A stretch of DNA of 12,500 bases from Chrysomallon squamiferum (GCA_012295275.1 CM022666.1:4247887-4260386), one strand, 5' to 3'; counted from the first letter of the stretch, positions 1-8,643 are shown. Notes: generated from the letters alone by a model not told the origin. Numbers and translations: made by a program.

Positions 1-476
<476 letters not shown>

Positions 477-479
477 CTA

Positions 480-914
480 TCTTTAAAGTGTCCATCCCTT
501 TCTCTCGCTCATTCATCCTATTTTTCTGCTTTACCTCATAATGCTTCATCTTGAAAAAAATGCAGATTTAATATTTGTATGTTCTAGTATACGCATAGTA
601 TATATACATATATATAAATGGAAATTTAATGCATAAGTTTGAAAGTTACATGCATTTGTAAGTATCTAATTCTGTATTTATATTTTTATTTGTATATTAT
701 TATTATATTGTTATACTATATTATTGTTGTTGTTATTTTTAATTATTATTATTTATATTAGTAAATAGTCCTACTTATTTTTTTATTATTTGATTATTAA
801 CATTTAATTATTTGTATTAACATAAAATGTGTTAATATAACAAAATAATACATTATTTATACCTGATTAAAATATGGACAATATTTCTTATTATTTAATT
901 CTGTCATTTTGGAA
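480..914. other. AT-rich spacer, no gene
   Basis: Low-complexity but not regularly repetitive sequence rich in TATTAT and TTATTG words. No promoter, RNA gene or reading frame of interest was seen. Confidence 0.6.
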
Positions 915-916
915 CT

Positions 917-963
<47 letters not shown>

Positions 964-1145
964 TTTTACTTTATTTCATTTCATTTTATTTTATATTACT
1001 TTATTTTATTTATTTATTTGTAAATATATATTCATTTATTCATTCATTCATTCATTCATTCATTTTATTTTATTTATTTTATTTTATTTTATTTTATTTT
1101 ATTTTATTTTATTTTATTTTGTTTTATTTATTTATTTATTTACAT
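915..1145. repeat. Compound (TTTA)n / (ATTC)n / (TTTTA)n array
   Basis: A (TTTA)n block runs to about 966. Mixed TTTTA/TTTCA words follow, then (ATTC)n at about 1038-1064, (ATTTT)n at about 1066-1125 and a return to (TTTA)n. The gradual change of period from four to five bases suggests successive slippage and point mutation from one seed. The 81-codon frame across it is a poly-Leu/Tyr/Ile/Phe translation of the repeat. Confidence 0.95.
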
Positions 1146-1442
1146 AATGCCTAATTTTCACTGAATTAAGTTTATGATTTATTATTTTTTATTTCATTTA
1201 ATTTTTGGGGATAAAATATCAATAAGAACATGTCTGCAGAAAGAAACTATTATTTAAATTAATATCAAAAATAATTTATCATTTATCATGTATTATAATT
1301 ATTATTTTATTTTATTTATTTATTTATTCATTTTTTTTTAAAGTAATTTTTTTTACCGTTATAAATGTTTGACATCATTCTTCTCTAAATAGATTTGAAA
1401 CAAAATAGATAATTAATGTTATATTTTATAATTTACTTGCTG

Positions 1443-1444
<2 letters not shown>
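1146..1444. other. AT-rich spacer, no gene
   Basis: It contains a short (TTTA)n near 1308-1328 and short T-runs. GAACATGTCT (1226-1235) fits the RRRCWWGYYY half-site of the p53 family, but a lone half-site is weak evidence. Nothing else was identified. Confidence 0.5.
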
Positions 1445-1491
<47 letters not shown>

Positions 1492-1549
1492 GTAGTAGTA
1501 GTAGTAGTAGTAGTAATAGTAATAATAATAATATTTAGTAGTAATAGTA

Positions 1550-1582
<33 letters not shown>
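1445..1582. repeat. (AAT)n / (AGT)n trinucleotide array
   Basis: A run of AAT units passes into about eight AGT units (about 1491-1513) and back to AAT, with one interruption (ATATTT, near 1531). The blocks differ by a single base per unit, as expected when a point mutation is spread by slippage. Confidence 0.95.
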
Positions 1583-1740
1583 TGAAATGAAGAATGTTTT
1601 ATTTAAAAAAAATTTTTTTTCCGGTTTCATTTAATTTCAGTTTATATAATTTTGAAAAGACATCAAAAATATACATACTGCCGACATAGTGAAAATTAGT
1701 GAATAGAGATTATTATGAAATACAAAAATATACTTACTAT
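1583..1740. other. AT-rich spacer, no gene
   Basis: Mixed A-rich and T-rich words including an A-run followed by a T-run near 1604-1620. No gene or recognisable element. Confidence 0.5.
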
Positions 1741-1860
1741 TATTTTAATTCATTTATTTATACAGCTATCAAAAATATATTTTTAGCTATATTAATTTAT
1801 ATTGTTATTTTAATTCATTTATTTATAAACCTATAAAATATATATTTTTTGTTATTTTAA
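1741..1860 (+). repeat. Degenerate tandem repeat, two to three copies
   Basis: TATTTTAATTCATTTATTTA occurs at 1741-1760 and again at 1806-1825. A shortened form (TATTTTAATTTATCTGTT) starts at 1853. Spacings are 65 and 47 bases, so the unit has lost sequence between copies 2 and 3. This is a minisatellite-like structure with no coding potential. Confidence 0.7.
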
Positions 1861-1905
1861 TTTATCTGTTAAATCTGTTATTCATTAAATCAATATATCT
1901 AATTA

Positions 1906-1958
1906 TCTGTCTATCTATCTGTCTCTTTATCGTTCTTTCTTTCTTTCTTTCTTTTCTT
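1906..1958. repeat. Pyrimidine-rich (ATCT)n / (TTTC)n tract
   Basis: Short ATCT units pass into TTTC units on the plus strand. A homopyrimidine stretch of this kind can resemble a splice polypyrimidine tract, but no good acceptor AG follows it in complex sequence. Confidence 0.85.
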
Positions 1959-2310
1959 TTCATTCATCCACATAGCATCTGTCTTTCTGTATATCTAGCT
2001 ACCTACGTACATACGTAAGTCTGTATGTGCTATGAATAAATAATAATATATGACAATAATATAACCTTTCAGATCAATAAGTAAATTAAAATATTTAATT
2101 AATATTATTTTCGACCAGCAATTTTTTACAGTAATGTTAATTTTATTATGAAAAAAAAAAATTAATGAAAATAATTAAATCATAGCGTAAAATAAAAAAA
2201 CCCTAGTATTTGAAAGATCAAAATTTATATAATTTTATTATTTACAACGAATAAAAAATATTTTAATTTACTTTCTTAAGTTTCTAACGTTATGTTTTCT
2301 CCTGCTTTTT
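1959..2310. other. AT-rich spacer, no gene
   Basis: Unique AT-rich sequence with short A-runs near 2150 and 2195. It includes TTTAATTAATATTA, a homeodomain-like core, but such words are expected by chance in DNA this AT-rich. No gene was identified. Confidence 0.5.
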
Positions 2311-2397
2311 TTTTTATTATTATTATTATTATTGCTATTTATATTGTTGTTGTTAATATTATTATTATTATTGATGTTGCTATTGCTGTTGTTGTTG

Positions 2398-2442
<45 letters not shown>
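2311..2442. repeat. (ATT)n / (GTT)n trinucleotide array
   Basis: T-run, then ATT units with interspersed GTT and GCT units, ending in a clean (ATT)n block at about 2402-2442. Confidence 0.93.
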
Positions 2443-2574
2443 GAACATCTAGTATTTAATTCACTTATTTACATATTTAACTGCAGATTAAGATAAAATA
2501 TGAAAATATAATGTATGATATTTACTATTGGAACACGTAATTTCAATCCTGTGCAGTAATTACTTTTAATACCC

Positions 2575-2576
2575 AT

Positions 2577-2631
<55 letters not shown>
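2575..2631. repeat. (TTTA)n tetranucleotide array
   Basis: A perfect run of about 14 TTTA units on the plus strand. A related TAAA-type block in the opposite orientation lies about 200 bases downstream (2805-2831). Confidence 0.97.
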
Positions 2632-2723
2632 GTACTTAGTTGTTTGTTTATTTGTTTTCTTTTTTGGTTTTTAAATCCGTTTGTACACATAGTAAATGTC
2701 TAAAAGCAAACACGCATATACAA

Positions 2724-2762
2724 ACACACACAGTCACACACACACACACACACACACACACG
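2724..2762. repeat. (CA)n dinucleotide array
   Basis: An interrupted CA run with one CAGT break, ending at CACGC. Confidence 0.95.
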
Positions 2763-3385
2763 CATATATTCTTTATAGGCATTTAAATATGTATACAAAA
2801 GGATATAAAATAAATAAATAAACAAATAAACATAATATTATATACATATACATACACATATAAAGAAAATCACTGTCATTATATTAAATATTAATGCAAA
2901 AATGTATATTATCATTTATTTATTTATTTATTTCATCAAAATAGTTTCATACATATAAGTAACCATACGGCGTATATATTTACAAACATAGATAAACAAA
3001 TATTATTTTATATTATTTATTTAGTTTATATTTATTAAGCTAATTGTTGTTGTAAACAGTCTCCAGACATTTCAGATATTTTATTTCGGTTTCAAATTGC
3101 TTATGGATAATAATATTATTTTCATGTTGATTTTAAGAAGTTTTTGCCTATAAAGCAGTATGATGGAGATATTTAAACATAATGTATAATTTATGTAAGG
3201 CGCCAATCCAGGGTTTTTTTTTCATGGCTTGATATACAGTATAATTCACAGGTTTATCATTATAAAACATTCTAAATCTAATGATATGAATACGAATTTT
3301 GAGAAATAGTAAATTTTTTTTTTTATTCTTACGTGAATATATGTGGATGGAGTTTGATGATTTTAAAAAAAAAAAATTCATTTAT
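2763..3385. other. AT-rich spacer with small arrays, no gene
   Basis: It contains a (TAAA)n-like block (2805-2831) and a short (TTTA)n (2914-2933), then about 400 bases of more complex sequence. The minus strand holds a 77-codon frame (3148-3381) with a Lys-rich start and no recognisable domain. The stretch around GGCGCCAATCCAGGG (3200-3214) is locally GC-rich. It could be part of an old dispersed repeat, but I cannot name a family. Confidence 0.5.
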
Positions 3386-3390
3386 CCCGA

Positions 3391-3435
3391 TTTATTTATT
3401 TTATTTTATTTTATTCTGTTTTACTTCATTTTATT

Positions 3436-3482
<47 letters not shown>

Positions 3483-3484
3483 TT
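3391..3484. repeat. (TTTTA)n to (TTTA)n array
   Basis: About 45 bases of TTTTA-type units with TTCTG and CTTCA variants pass into a clean (TTTA)n run. Overlapping reading frames on the plus strand are translations of this repeat. Confidence 0.95.
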
Positions 3485-3559
3485 CATCATTTATTTACAT
3501 ACATTTATTTTAATTACTTATTTCTTACTTTATTTGTATTCATAGAAGTATCTACTTAT

Positions 3560-3649
3560 TTTTATTACTAATACGTTCATTCTTTCATTCATTATTTATT
3601 CATTATTTATTTATTCATTTTCTTAAGTAAAGACGTTTTATCTTAATAT

Positions 3650-3684
<35 letters not shown>

Positions 3685-3880
3685 TTTGTATTTATATTAA
3701 TATTTACGACTAATACATTCATTCATTCATTTCTCATTTTCGAAAGTAAAAAAATAATGTTTTGACTATTTATTGATTTTTTAAAATTTATTTTTATTTA
3801 TATTAATTTGTATTACTAATATAGTTATTCATTCGTTCATATTTGTTTGATTTTTCTAAGGTAAAGACATTTTGTGTGTT
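3560..3880 (+). repeat. Degenerate higher-order tandem repeat, three copies
   Basis: Two anchors recur in fixed order. Anchor A is ACTAATAC/T (3567, 3709, 3815), each followed by ATTC-type units. Anchor B is an AAGTAAAGAC-like word (3625, 3744 degenerate, 3858 as AAGGTAAAGAC) followed by GTTTT or ATTTTG. Copies are about 106-142 bases apart. The length differences are explained by the embedded (TTTA)n run at 3649-3687. An origin by tandem duplication followed by decay is inferred. Confidence 0.65.
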
Positions 3881-4190
3881 ATTATTTATTTATTTACTGT
3901 TTTAATTTTATATATATATATTTATAACAAATTTATTTACCTGTCTATTCAGTCATTTATTTATTTATTAAAGCAAATTTTTAAATCTATTTTTTTAAAT
4001 TTCGGTTATCGCGATATTTAAATTAATTAATTTATTTACTTACTTACTTACTTAAATACTTATTTACCTGTTAATTCAATAAAACACTTTCCTATATTTC
4101 TGAATTTAAGAGTTTACTTTCTGTCATACATTCTCATACATACTTTTTTTTTTTTTTCATTCTGTTTTCATTCTAGCTAATGTAATTTAA
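3881..4190. other. AT-rich spacer with (TTAC)n, no gene
   Basis: Mixed TTTA and TATA words, a short (TTAC)n block (4036-4053) and a T-run (4145-4158). No gene was seen. Confidence 0.55.
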
Positions 4191-4380
4191 TTCAGCCCAT
4201 TTCCACACACACAGGCGACATTTTCTCTTCACTGGTAACAAACACTTGTTTACTTACGTGTTGTGAAGTGACTGAAACATTGTTCAACTGATACAACTCA
4301 ACAGCAGGACAGCGTAACGGAAAACAGGCGAACCGTGAAGATTTTCACACTCGAATAACTTCAATTCTTTTTTTTAAATT
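4191..4380. other. Complex unique segment upstream of promoter
   Basis: Composition changes sharply here from T-rich repeats to balanced, non-repetitive sequence. GTAACAA (4235-4241) and TTGTTTAC (4246-4253) form a near-inverted pair; the second matches the forkhead core TGTTTAC. CATTGTT (4278-4284) matches a SOX core. TAACGG (near 4313) resembles a MYB half-site. It could be upstream regulatory sequence for the promoter at 4541-4760, which is inference. Confidence 0.4.
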
Positions 4381-4407
4381 CTTCTTGTCTTTTTTCCACA
4401 GGTAAAC
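4381..4407 (+). other. Juxtaposed splice acceptor/donor (recursive-splice-like)
   Basis: A pyrimidine tract (4381-4398) ends in CCACAG (AG at 4400-4401) and is followed at once by GTAAAC (GT at 4402-4403). This gives a good 3' splice site directly abutting a good 5' splice site. Published recursive splice sites in long introns have the form pyrimidine tract, CAG, GTAAGT. If this window is intronic on the plus strand, the site could serve as a ratchet point. It could also be chance, since T-rich tracts are frequent here. Confidence 0.35.
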
Positions 4408-4540
4408 TTTAACAAATCTTCTTCTTCTTCTTCTTCTTTTTTTTTAAAAACTTTTTAAAAATATATATAAATAATTAAATAAAATAAAATAAATAAATAA
4501 TATTTTAAAAATTTTAGCCCCTACACGTCCAAACCAATTC
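4408..4540. repeat. (CTT)n and A/T-run segment
   Basis: A (CTT)n run at about 4418-4437 is followed by T-runs and a TAAA-type block (4476-4500). It separates the splice-like junction from the promoter candidate. Confidence 0.8.
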
Positions 4541-4760
4541 CAGTCTGGAGAGCAACACCTAGCTTTCTAAAACAAACTTTTACAAACTGTCAATTTCATA
4601 CTGCGGAAATAATGTCACCCGTGCAATATTGATTGCACGGTGGGCGGAGCTAACGTAAACGTCACGTGTCTGAAGATCGTCGCGGATTGGTTGATGGGTT
4701 TTTCTCTATGGCGTGATATAAAAGTTAAAGGTGACGAATTATAGCCTTCGAGAACACTGT
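4541..4760 (+). promoter_or_regulatory. Candidate RNA polymerase II promoter, plus strand
   Basis: Elements occur in canonical order: GC box GGGCGG (4642-4647), E-box in GTCACGTG (4661-4668, USF-type), inverted CCAAT box ATTGG (4686-4690; the minus strand reads AACCAATCC, an NF-Y consensus) and TATAAAAG (4717-4724). A TATA box here predicts initiation near 4745-4750, which puts the CCAAT box at about -60, its usual range. The segment retains many CpGs while the flanks have almost none. The downstream transcript would begin with the GAT/AAT array, so the product may be noncoding or may be spliced. GTAAAT after AAAAG (GT at 5362-5363) is a possible first donor. I recognise no gene downstream. 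The architecture is seen directly; activity is inferred. Confidence 0.5.
4619..4640. repeat. Perfect 9-bp palindrome at promoter
   Basis: CCGTGCAAT and its exact reverse complement ATTGCACGG flank the four-base spacer ATTG. Each arm carries a GTGCAAT/ATTGCAC word resembling C/EBP-type bZIP half-sites. It lies two bases upstream of the GC box. It may bind a dimeric factor or extrude as a small cruciform. CCCGTGCAAT recurs in the island at 7160-7169. Confidence 0.75.
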
Positions 4761-4770
4761 TGTAAAACTA

Positions 4771-5335
4771 ATAGTAATGATGATGATATTAATGATGATG
4801 ATATTAATGATGATGATGCTGCTGCCGTTGATGATAACGAAGATGATGATAGTGATGATTATGATAAAGGAAATAATAATAATAATGATGATGATGATGA
4901 TGATAATGATGATACTTTTAATAATCATAATAATAATAATAGTAATAACAATAATCGTGGTGGTAATTGTAATAATAATTATGACGATGATGATGATGAT
5001 TATGAGAATGATTAATGCAGTAATGGAAATAATAATAATGATGATGATGATGATGATACTATTAATAATAACAACCAGTACTATAATAATGATGATAATT
5101 GTAATAATAATAAGAATAAGAATAATAATAATAACAACAATGATGATGATAATGGTGATGATAATGATAATAGTAAAAATAATAGTAATAATGATGATGA
5201 TGATGATGATACTTTTTATAATAATAATAGTAATAACAATAATGATGACGGTGATGATGGTAACTGTAATAATAATAAAAATAATAATAATAACTGACAT
5301 CACCATCACCATCATCATCATCATCATCATCATCT
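4771..5335 (+). repeat. GAT/AAT array with ~150-bp higher-order unit
   Basis: Blocks of GAT alternate with blocks of AAT. A composite unit recurs: (GAT)n, then GATACT (4911, 5055, 5208), then AAT-rich sequence with TAATAACA and TGTAATAATAA words. Spacings are 144 and 153 bases. The array ends in a strand-switched (CAT)8 block (5310-5333) complementary to the GAT blocks. Reading frames across it (poly Asp/Asn, Met/Ile and, on minus, Ile or Tyr/His) follow from a three-base repeat having two stop-free frames per strand. Confidence 0.9.
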
Positions 5336-5772
<437 letters not shown>

Positions 5773-5953
5773 TTTTTATTTTGTTTTGTTTCAGTTTAAT
5801 TTTATTTTGTTTTGTTTTATTTTATTTTATTTTATTTTATTTTATTTTATTTTATTTTAATTTATTTTATTCTTATTTAATTTAATATTTATTTATTATT
5901 TTTATTTTATTTTATTTCATTTTATTTCATTTCATTTTATCACTTTATTTATT
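5773..5953. repeat. (TTTTA)n / (TTTTG)n array
   Basis: Five-base T-rich units with A or G as the fifth base, cleanest at about 5817-5858, then decaying into TTTCA and TTTA forms. Confidence 0.92.
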
Positions 5954-6323
5954 TATAGTTTTTGTGTTATAGTTTTATTTGTATCACTATCATTGTTTTT
6001 GTTGTAATTCATTTATTTATTTTTTTGCATAAGAACATTTTTTTCCCCCACAAAACTAATGTTATATTTTGTTTTATTTATTCACATACATTCCTTTCCT
6101 TTAAATATTTGTTAATGTTTTTTTAATTACTTTCATTTATTTATATTATATTTGTGGGTTTTTTTACTTTTGACGGAAATGAATAAAGACTGATAACATT
6201 TTCTGTCATTGTCAAATAGATTTTTAAATATTTGGATATTCTGATATAAGATTATTATCACTACTTTAATGTCGTCTTCTTTTTCGCTTTCTTCAAAACT
6301 GTACTAATATTTGGTTTATTTTA
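5954..6323. other. AT-rich spacer, no gene
   Basis: T-rich unique sequence with scattered TTTA words. No RNA gene, promoter or reading frame was seen. Confidence 0.5.
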
Positions 6324-6326
6324 TTA

Positions 6327-6364
<38 letters not shown>

Positions 6365-6497
6365 GTAGTAGTAGTAGTAGTAGTATTATCATCATCACAA
6401 CCAACGTCATCCTTATCATTATTATCATTATTATTATTTTTATTATTATTACAATTACTATTACTACAATTATTGTTACTATTGCTCTTGTTGCATT
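6324..6497. repeat. (ATT)n / (AGT)n / (ATC)n trinucleotide array
   Basis: Clean (ATT)n at about 6324-6364 passes into (AGT)n to about 6385, then mixed ATC, ATT and ACT units. The Leu/Val/Ser frame on plus and Asn/Thr frame on minus are repeat translations. Confidence 0.93.
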
Positions 6498-6960
6498 TAT
6501 TTAAACGATACAGTGAAAAAAAAAAAAAAACGAAAAAACAATGTTTCAGTTTTCCATCTTCTTGCATTTAAAATCATTAACATATTAGCTATCCATATAC
6601 TGGCTTACGTATGCCTGTGTTTGTGTGCATTTTACATCTGTGTGTGTGTTCGAGTGATTAATGGCTGTATTTATTATTTTTGTTTGTGTGTGTATGTATG
6701 TTTGATATAGGGCTCACTATTATAAAACCTATTTTGTTTATTTCATTTTATGCGTATATAAAATGATGTCAAGTATAATGTTCTGTATTCATTATATTAT
6801 TAAGACATCAAATTATTATATCGGGTAAAAAAATAAAAATAAAAAATAAAAAGAAGAAGAAGAAGAAAAAATAATTAGTCAAAATAATCAATCATTTATC
6901 TTCTATAACAAGAACACAATTTTAAATTTGATCATTTAACGCAAATTCTTCCTCACCTCA

Positions 6961-6961
<1 letters not shown>
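6498..6961. other. AT-rich spacer with A-runs and short (AAG)n, no gene
   Basis: An A-run (6518-6532), loose GT-rich words (6615-6705), an A/T-rich block (6827-6850) and a short (AAG)n (6851-6866). No gene was supported. Confidence 0.5.

Positions 6962-7020
<59 letters not shown>
6962..7020. repeat. (CA)n dinucleotide array
   Basis: An uninterrupted CA run of 59 bases, opposite in orientation to the (GT)n arrays at 381-474 and 10416-10466. Confidence 0.98.
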
Positions 7021-7022
<2 letters not shown>

Positions 7023-7130
7023 AAACACATAAAACACGAAAATACATCAGCATTGTTTATCGGAATATTTTAACACCAGCAAACTTTCACGAACAAACTA
7101 AAAATTAAAATAAAAAAAAAAAAAAAAATT
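7021..7130. other. A-rich spacer before CpG island
   Basis: An A-run at about 7111-7128 ends abruptly at ACGGGGG, where the CpG-retaining island begins. Confidence 0.5.
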
Positions 7131-7470
7131 ACGGGGGAGAGAAGAATTTAGTGGAAATGCCCGTGCAATCCGATATTCTGTCATTGTTTGTTTCTCAGTG
7201 GGGCGGTTAATCGCCTAACGATTGAATTAAACCAAGACCATAACACTGTGTGTCGCTTGTCAAAGATGCTGTCGGATAATAGTCCGCTTATCCTCTCACG
7301 GGCCGCCCGGTTTCACATTGGGACTGACTTTTACAGTTGTTTAATTATGTGCCGGTCCGCCCCGCAGTGAAAATTTGAGGCTCGGATCGCCGATAATCTT
7401 AAACAATGAGACGGAACTTAAAGTGGTATCGCCAAGTATCTGCAACGTCGCGGGCGAGTCTGCGTCGTGA

Positions 7471-7484
7471 CACCAGAGGGCAGC
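7471..7484 (+). promoter_or_regulatory. CTCF-like binding core
   Basis: CACCAGAGGGCAGC agrees with the CTCF core (CCACNAGRKGGCRS) at nearly every informative position, including AGAGGGCAG. CTCF and its motif are conserved across bilaterians, where it can act as an insulator or loop anchor. The site sits in CpG-retaining sequence, which raises the prior over a random match. Occupancy is not shown. Confidence 0.5.
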
Positions 7485-7500
7485 ACCAGTACTTTGGATG

Positions 7501-7532
7501 ACCTCCCCTTTTCCTCCTCCTTTCTCCCGTAG
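7501..7532 (+). other. Pyrimidine tract with acceptor-like AG
   Basis: About 28 of 30 bases are pyrimidines, ending CCCGTAG (AG at 7531-7532). It looks like a strong 3' splice site. The following sequence enters an ATT repeat within 30 bases, so a real exon here would be tiny or made of repeat. Read from the other strand it is a polypurine tract of GA-rich binding type. Confidence 0.3.
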
Positions 7533-7559
7533 TGATGAAGCGTAGACTTGCTAGATATT

Positions 7560-7617
7560 TGATTGTTATTATTATTACTATTGTTATTATTATTACTATT
7601 GTTATTATTTATTGTTA

Positions 7618-7654
<37 letters not shown>

Positions 7655-7955
7655 TTGTTATTATTTATTATTATATTGTTGTTGATATTATTATTTTTAT
7701 TAATTATATTTATTTATTATTTATTATTATTATTATATTGTTGTTGTTATTATTATTTTTATTATTATTATTTATTATTATTATTATTATTGTTATTATT
7801 TATTATTATATTGTTGTTGTTATTATTTTTATTACTTATTTATTTATTATTTATTATTATTATATTGTTGTTGTTGTTATTATTATTATTTTTATTATTT
7901 ATTTATTATTATTTATTATTATTATTATTACTGTTGTTATTATTATTATCATCAT
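7560..7955 (+). repeat. ATT/GTT array with 54-73 bp higher-order unit
   Basis: ATATTGTTGTTG recurs at 7673, 7735, 7808 and 7862, each time followed by ATT units, a TTTTTATTA word and TTTA units. Spacings are 62, 73 and 54 bases. A composite minisatellite has therefore formed on a trinucleotide background. Leu/Ile/Tyr-rich frames across it are not genes. Confidence 0.85.
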
Positions 7956-8255
7956 CGTTAGTCTGAACAATATTTTATTATCAATAATACGATCGTTGTT
8001 AATATTATTTATTTATTTATTTATTTATATATTTATTTAGTAGCAGTAGTTGTAGCATTAGTATTGATGCTGTCGATACCACTGCTGCTGTTGCTGTTAT
8101 CATTGTTAATGTCATCGTTATTGTTATTGATGTAGTAGCTGTTGCATTGTTGTTATTATCATTATTGCTATTCATGTAACTGTCCAAGAGAACTGGAGAA
8201 AGAAATAAAGTAAAATTATTTTTATTTTCCAAAAAAAAAAAAAGTTATTGCGTGC
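7956..8255. other. Degenerate trinucleotide-rich spacer, no gene
   Basis: A (TTTA)n block (about 8005-8039) is followed by mixed GTT, AGT, ATT and GCT triplets (8040-8175), apparently a decayed trinucleotide array. A short unique piece and an A-run (8231-8243) follow. Confidence 0.6.
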
Positions 8256-8261
8256 ATACAT

Positions 8262-8308
<47 letters not shown>

Positions 8309-8361
8309 TACATACATTCATACATACATTCATACATACATATACATGTGTGTGTGTGTGT
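8256..8361. repeat. (CATA)n-(CA)n-(CATA)n-(TG)n array, hairpin-prone
   Basis: CATA units, a CA run ending at 8305, more CATA/CATT units and then a TG run (8346-8360). The CA and TG runs are exact inverted complements over about 15 bases with a loop of about 40 bases. A single strand or transcript could fold into a stable hairpin. Confidence 0.9.
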
Positions 8362-8504
8362 AGATAGATGGATGGATGGATAGATACATAGTTGGATATA
8401 TATATGTTTATATAGATAGATAGATAGACAGACAGACAGATAGATAGATAGATAGATAGATAGATGGATGGATAGATACATATTTGGATATATGTATGTT
8501 TATA

Positions 8505-8536
<32 letters not shown>

Positions 8537-8612
8537 TAGATAGATAGACAAACAGATAGATAGATAGCTAGATAGATAGACAGATAGATAGACTTACAGA
8601 TAGATAGATAGC

Positions 8613-8643
<31 letters not shown>
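8361..8643 (+). repeat. GATA/GACA array with nested duplications
   Basis: GATA units with interspersed GACA and GATG. A segment containing GATACATA, TTGGATATAT, GTTTATATAGATAG and GACAGACAGACAG is duplicated with a 92-base offset (GATACATA at 8383 and 8475). A second duplication, ACAGATAGATAGATAGCTAG, occurs at 8552 and 8596 (offset 44). GATA/GACA simple repeats are widespread in animals. The nested structure shows unequal exchange or replication slippage at two scales. Confidence 0.92.

Larger units (their letters stand above)
7131..7535. promoter_or_regulatory. CpG-retaining island, candidate distal element
   Basis: About 400 bases of balanced, repeat-free, CpG-containing sequence between repeat arrays. 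GC boxes occur in opposite orientation: GGGGCGG (7200-7206) and CCGCCCC (7357-7363). Other readable motifs are GGCGGTTAATCGCC (a 4-bp-arm palindrome around TTAAT), TCAAAGATG (TCF/LEF-like, near 7260), TTTAATTATG (homeodomain-like) and AACAATG (SOX core, 7402-7408). CCCGTGCAAT (7160-7169) is shared with the promoter palindrome. A CTCF-like core lies near its end. A 60-codon plus-strand frame (7188-7370) has no recognisable domain. Enhancer, promoter or boundary are all possible. Confidence 0.45.

Noticed and set aside
1226-1235. p53-family half-site GAACATGTCT
   Set aside because: A single half-site without a partner is expected by chance in 12.5 kb.
3148-3381. Possible transposon-derived minus-strand frame
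   Set aside because: Lys/Phe-rich start comes from A/T runs and the rest matches no transposase or reverse transcriptase motif I know.
4731-5015. 94-codon Asp/Asn-rich plus-strand frame starting just after the TATA box
   Set aside because: Its start overlaps the predicted transcription start and almost all residues come from GAT and AAT repeats. Other frames on both strands are equally open for the same reason.
7188-7370. 60-codon plus-strand frame in the first distal island
   Set aside because: No similarity recognised and no flanking splice sites at its ends.
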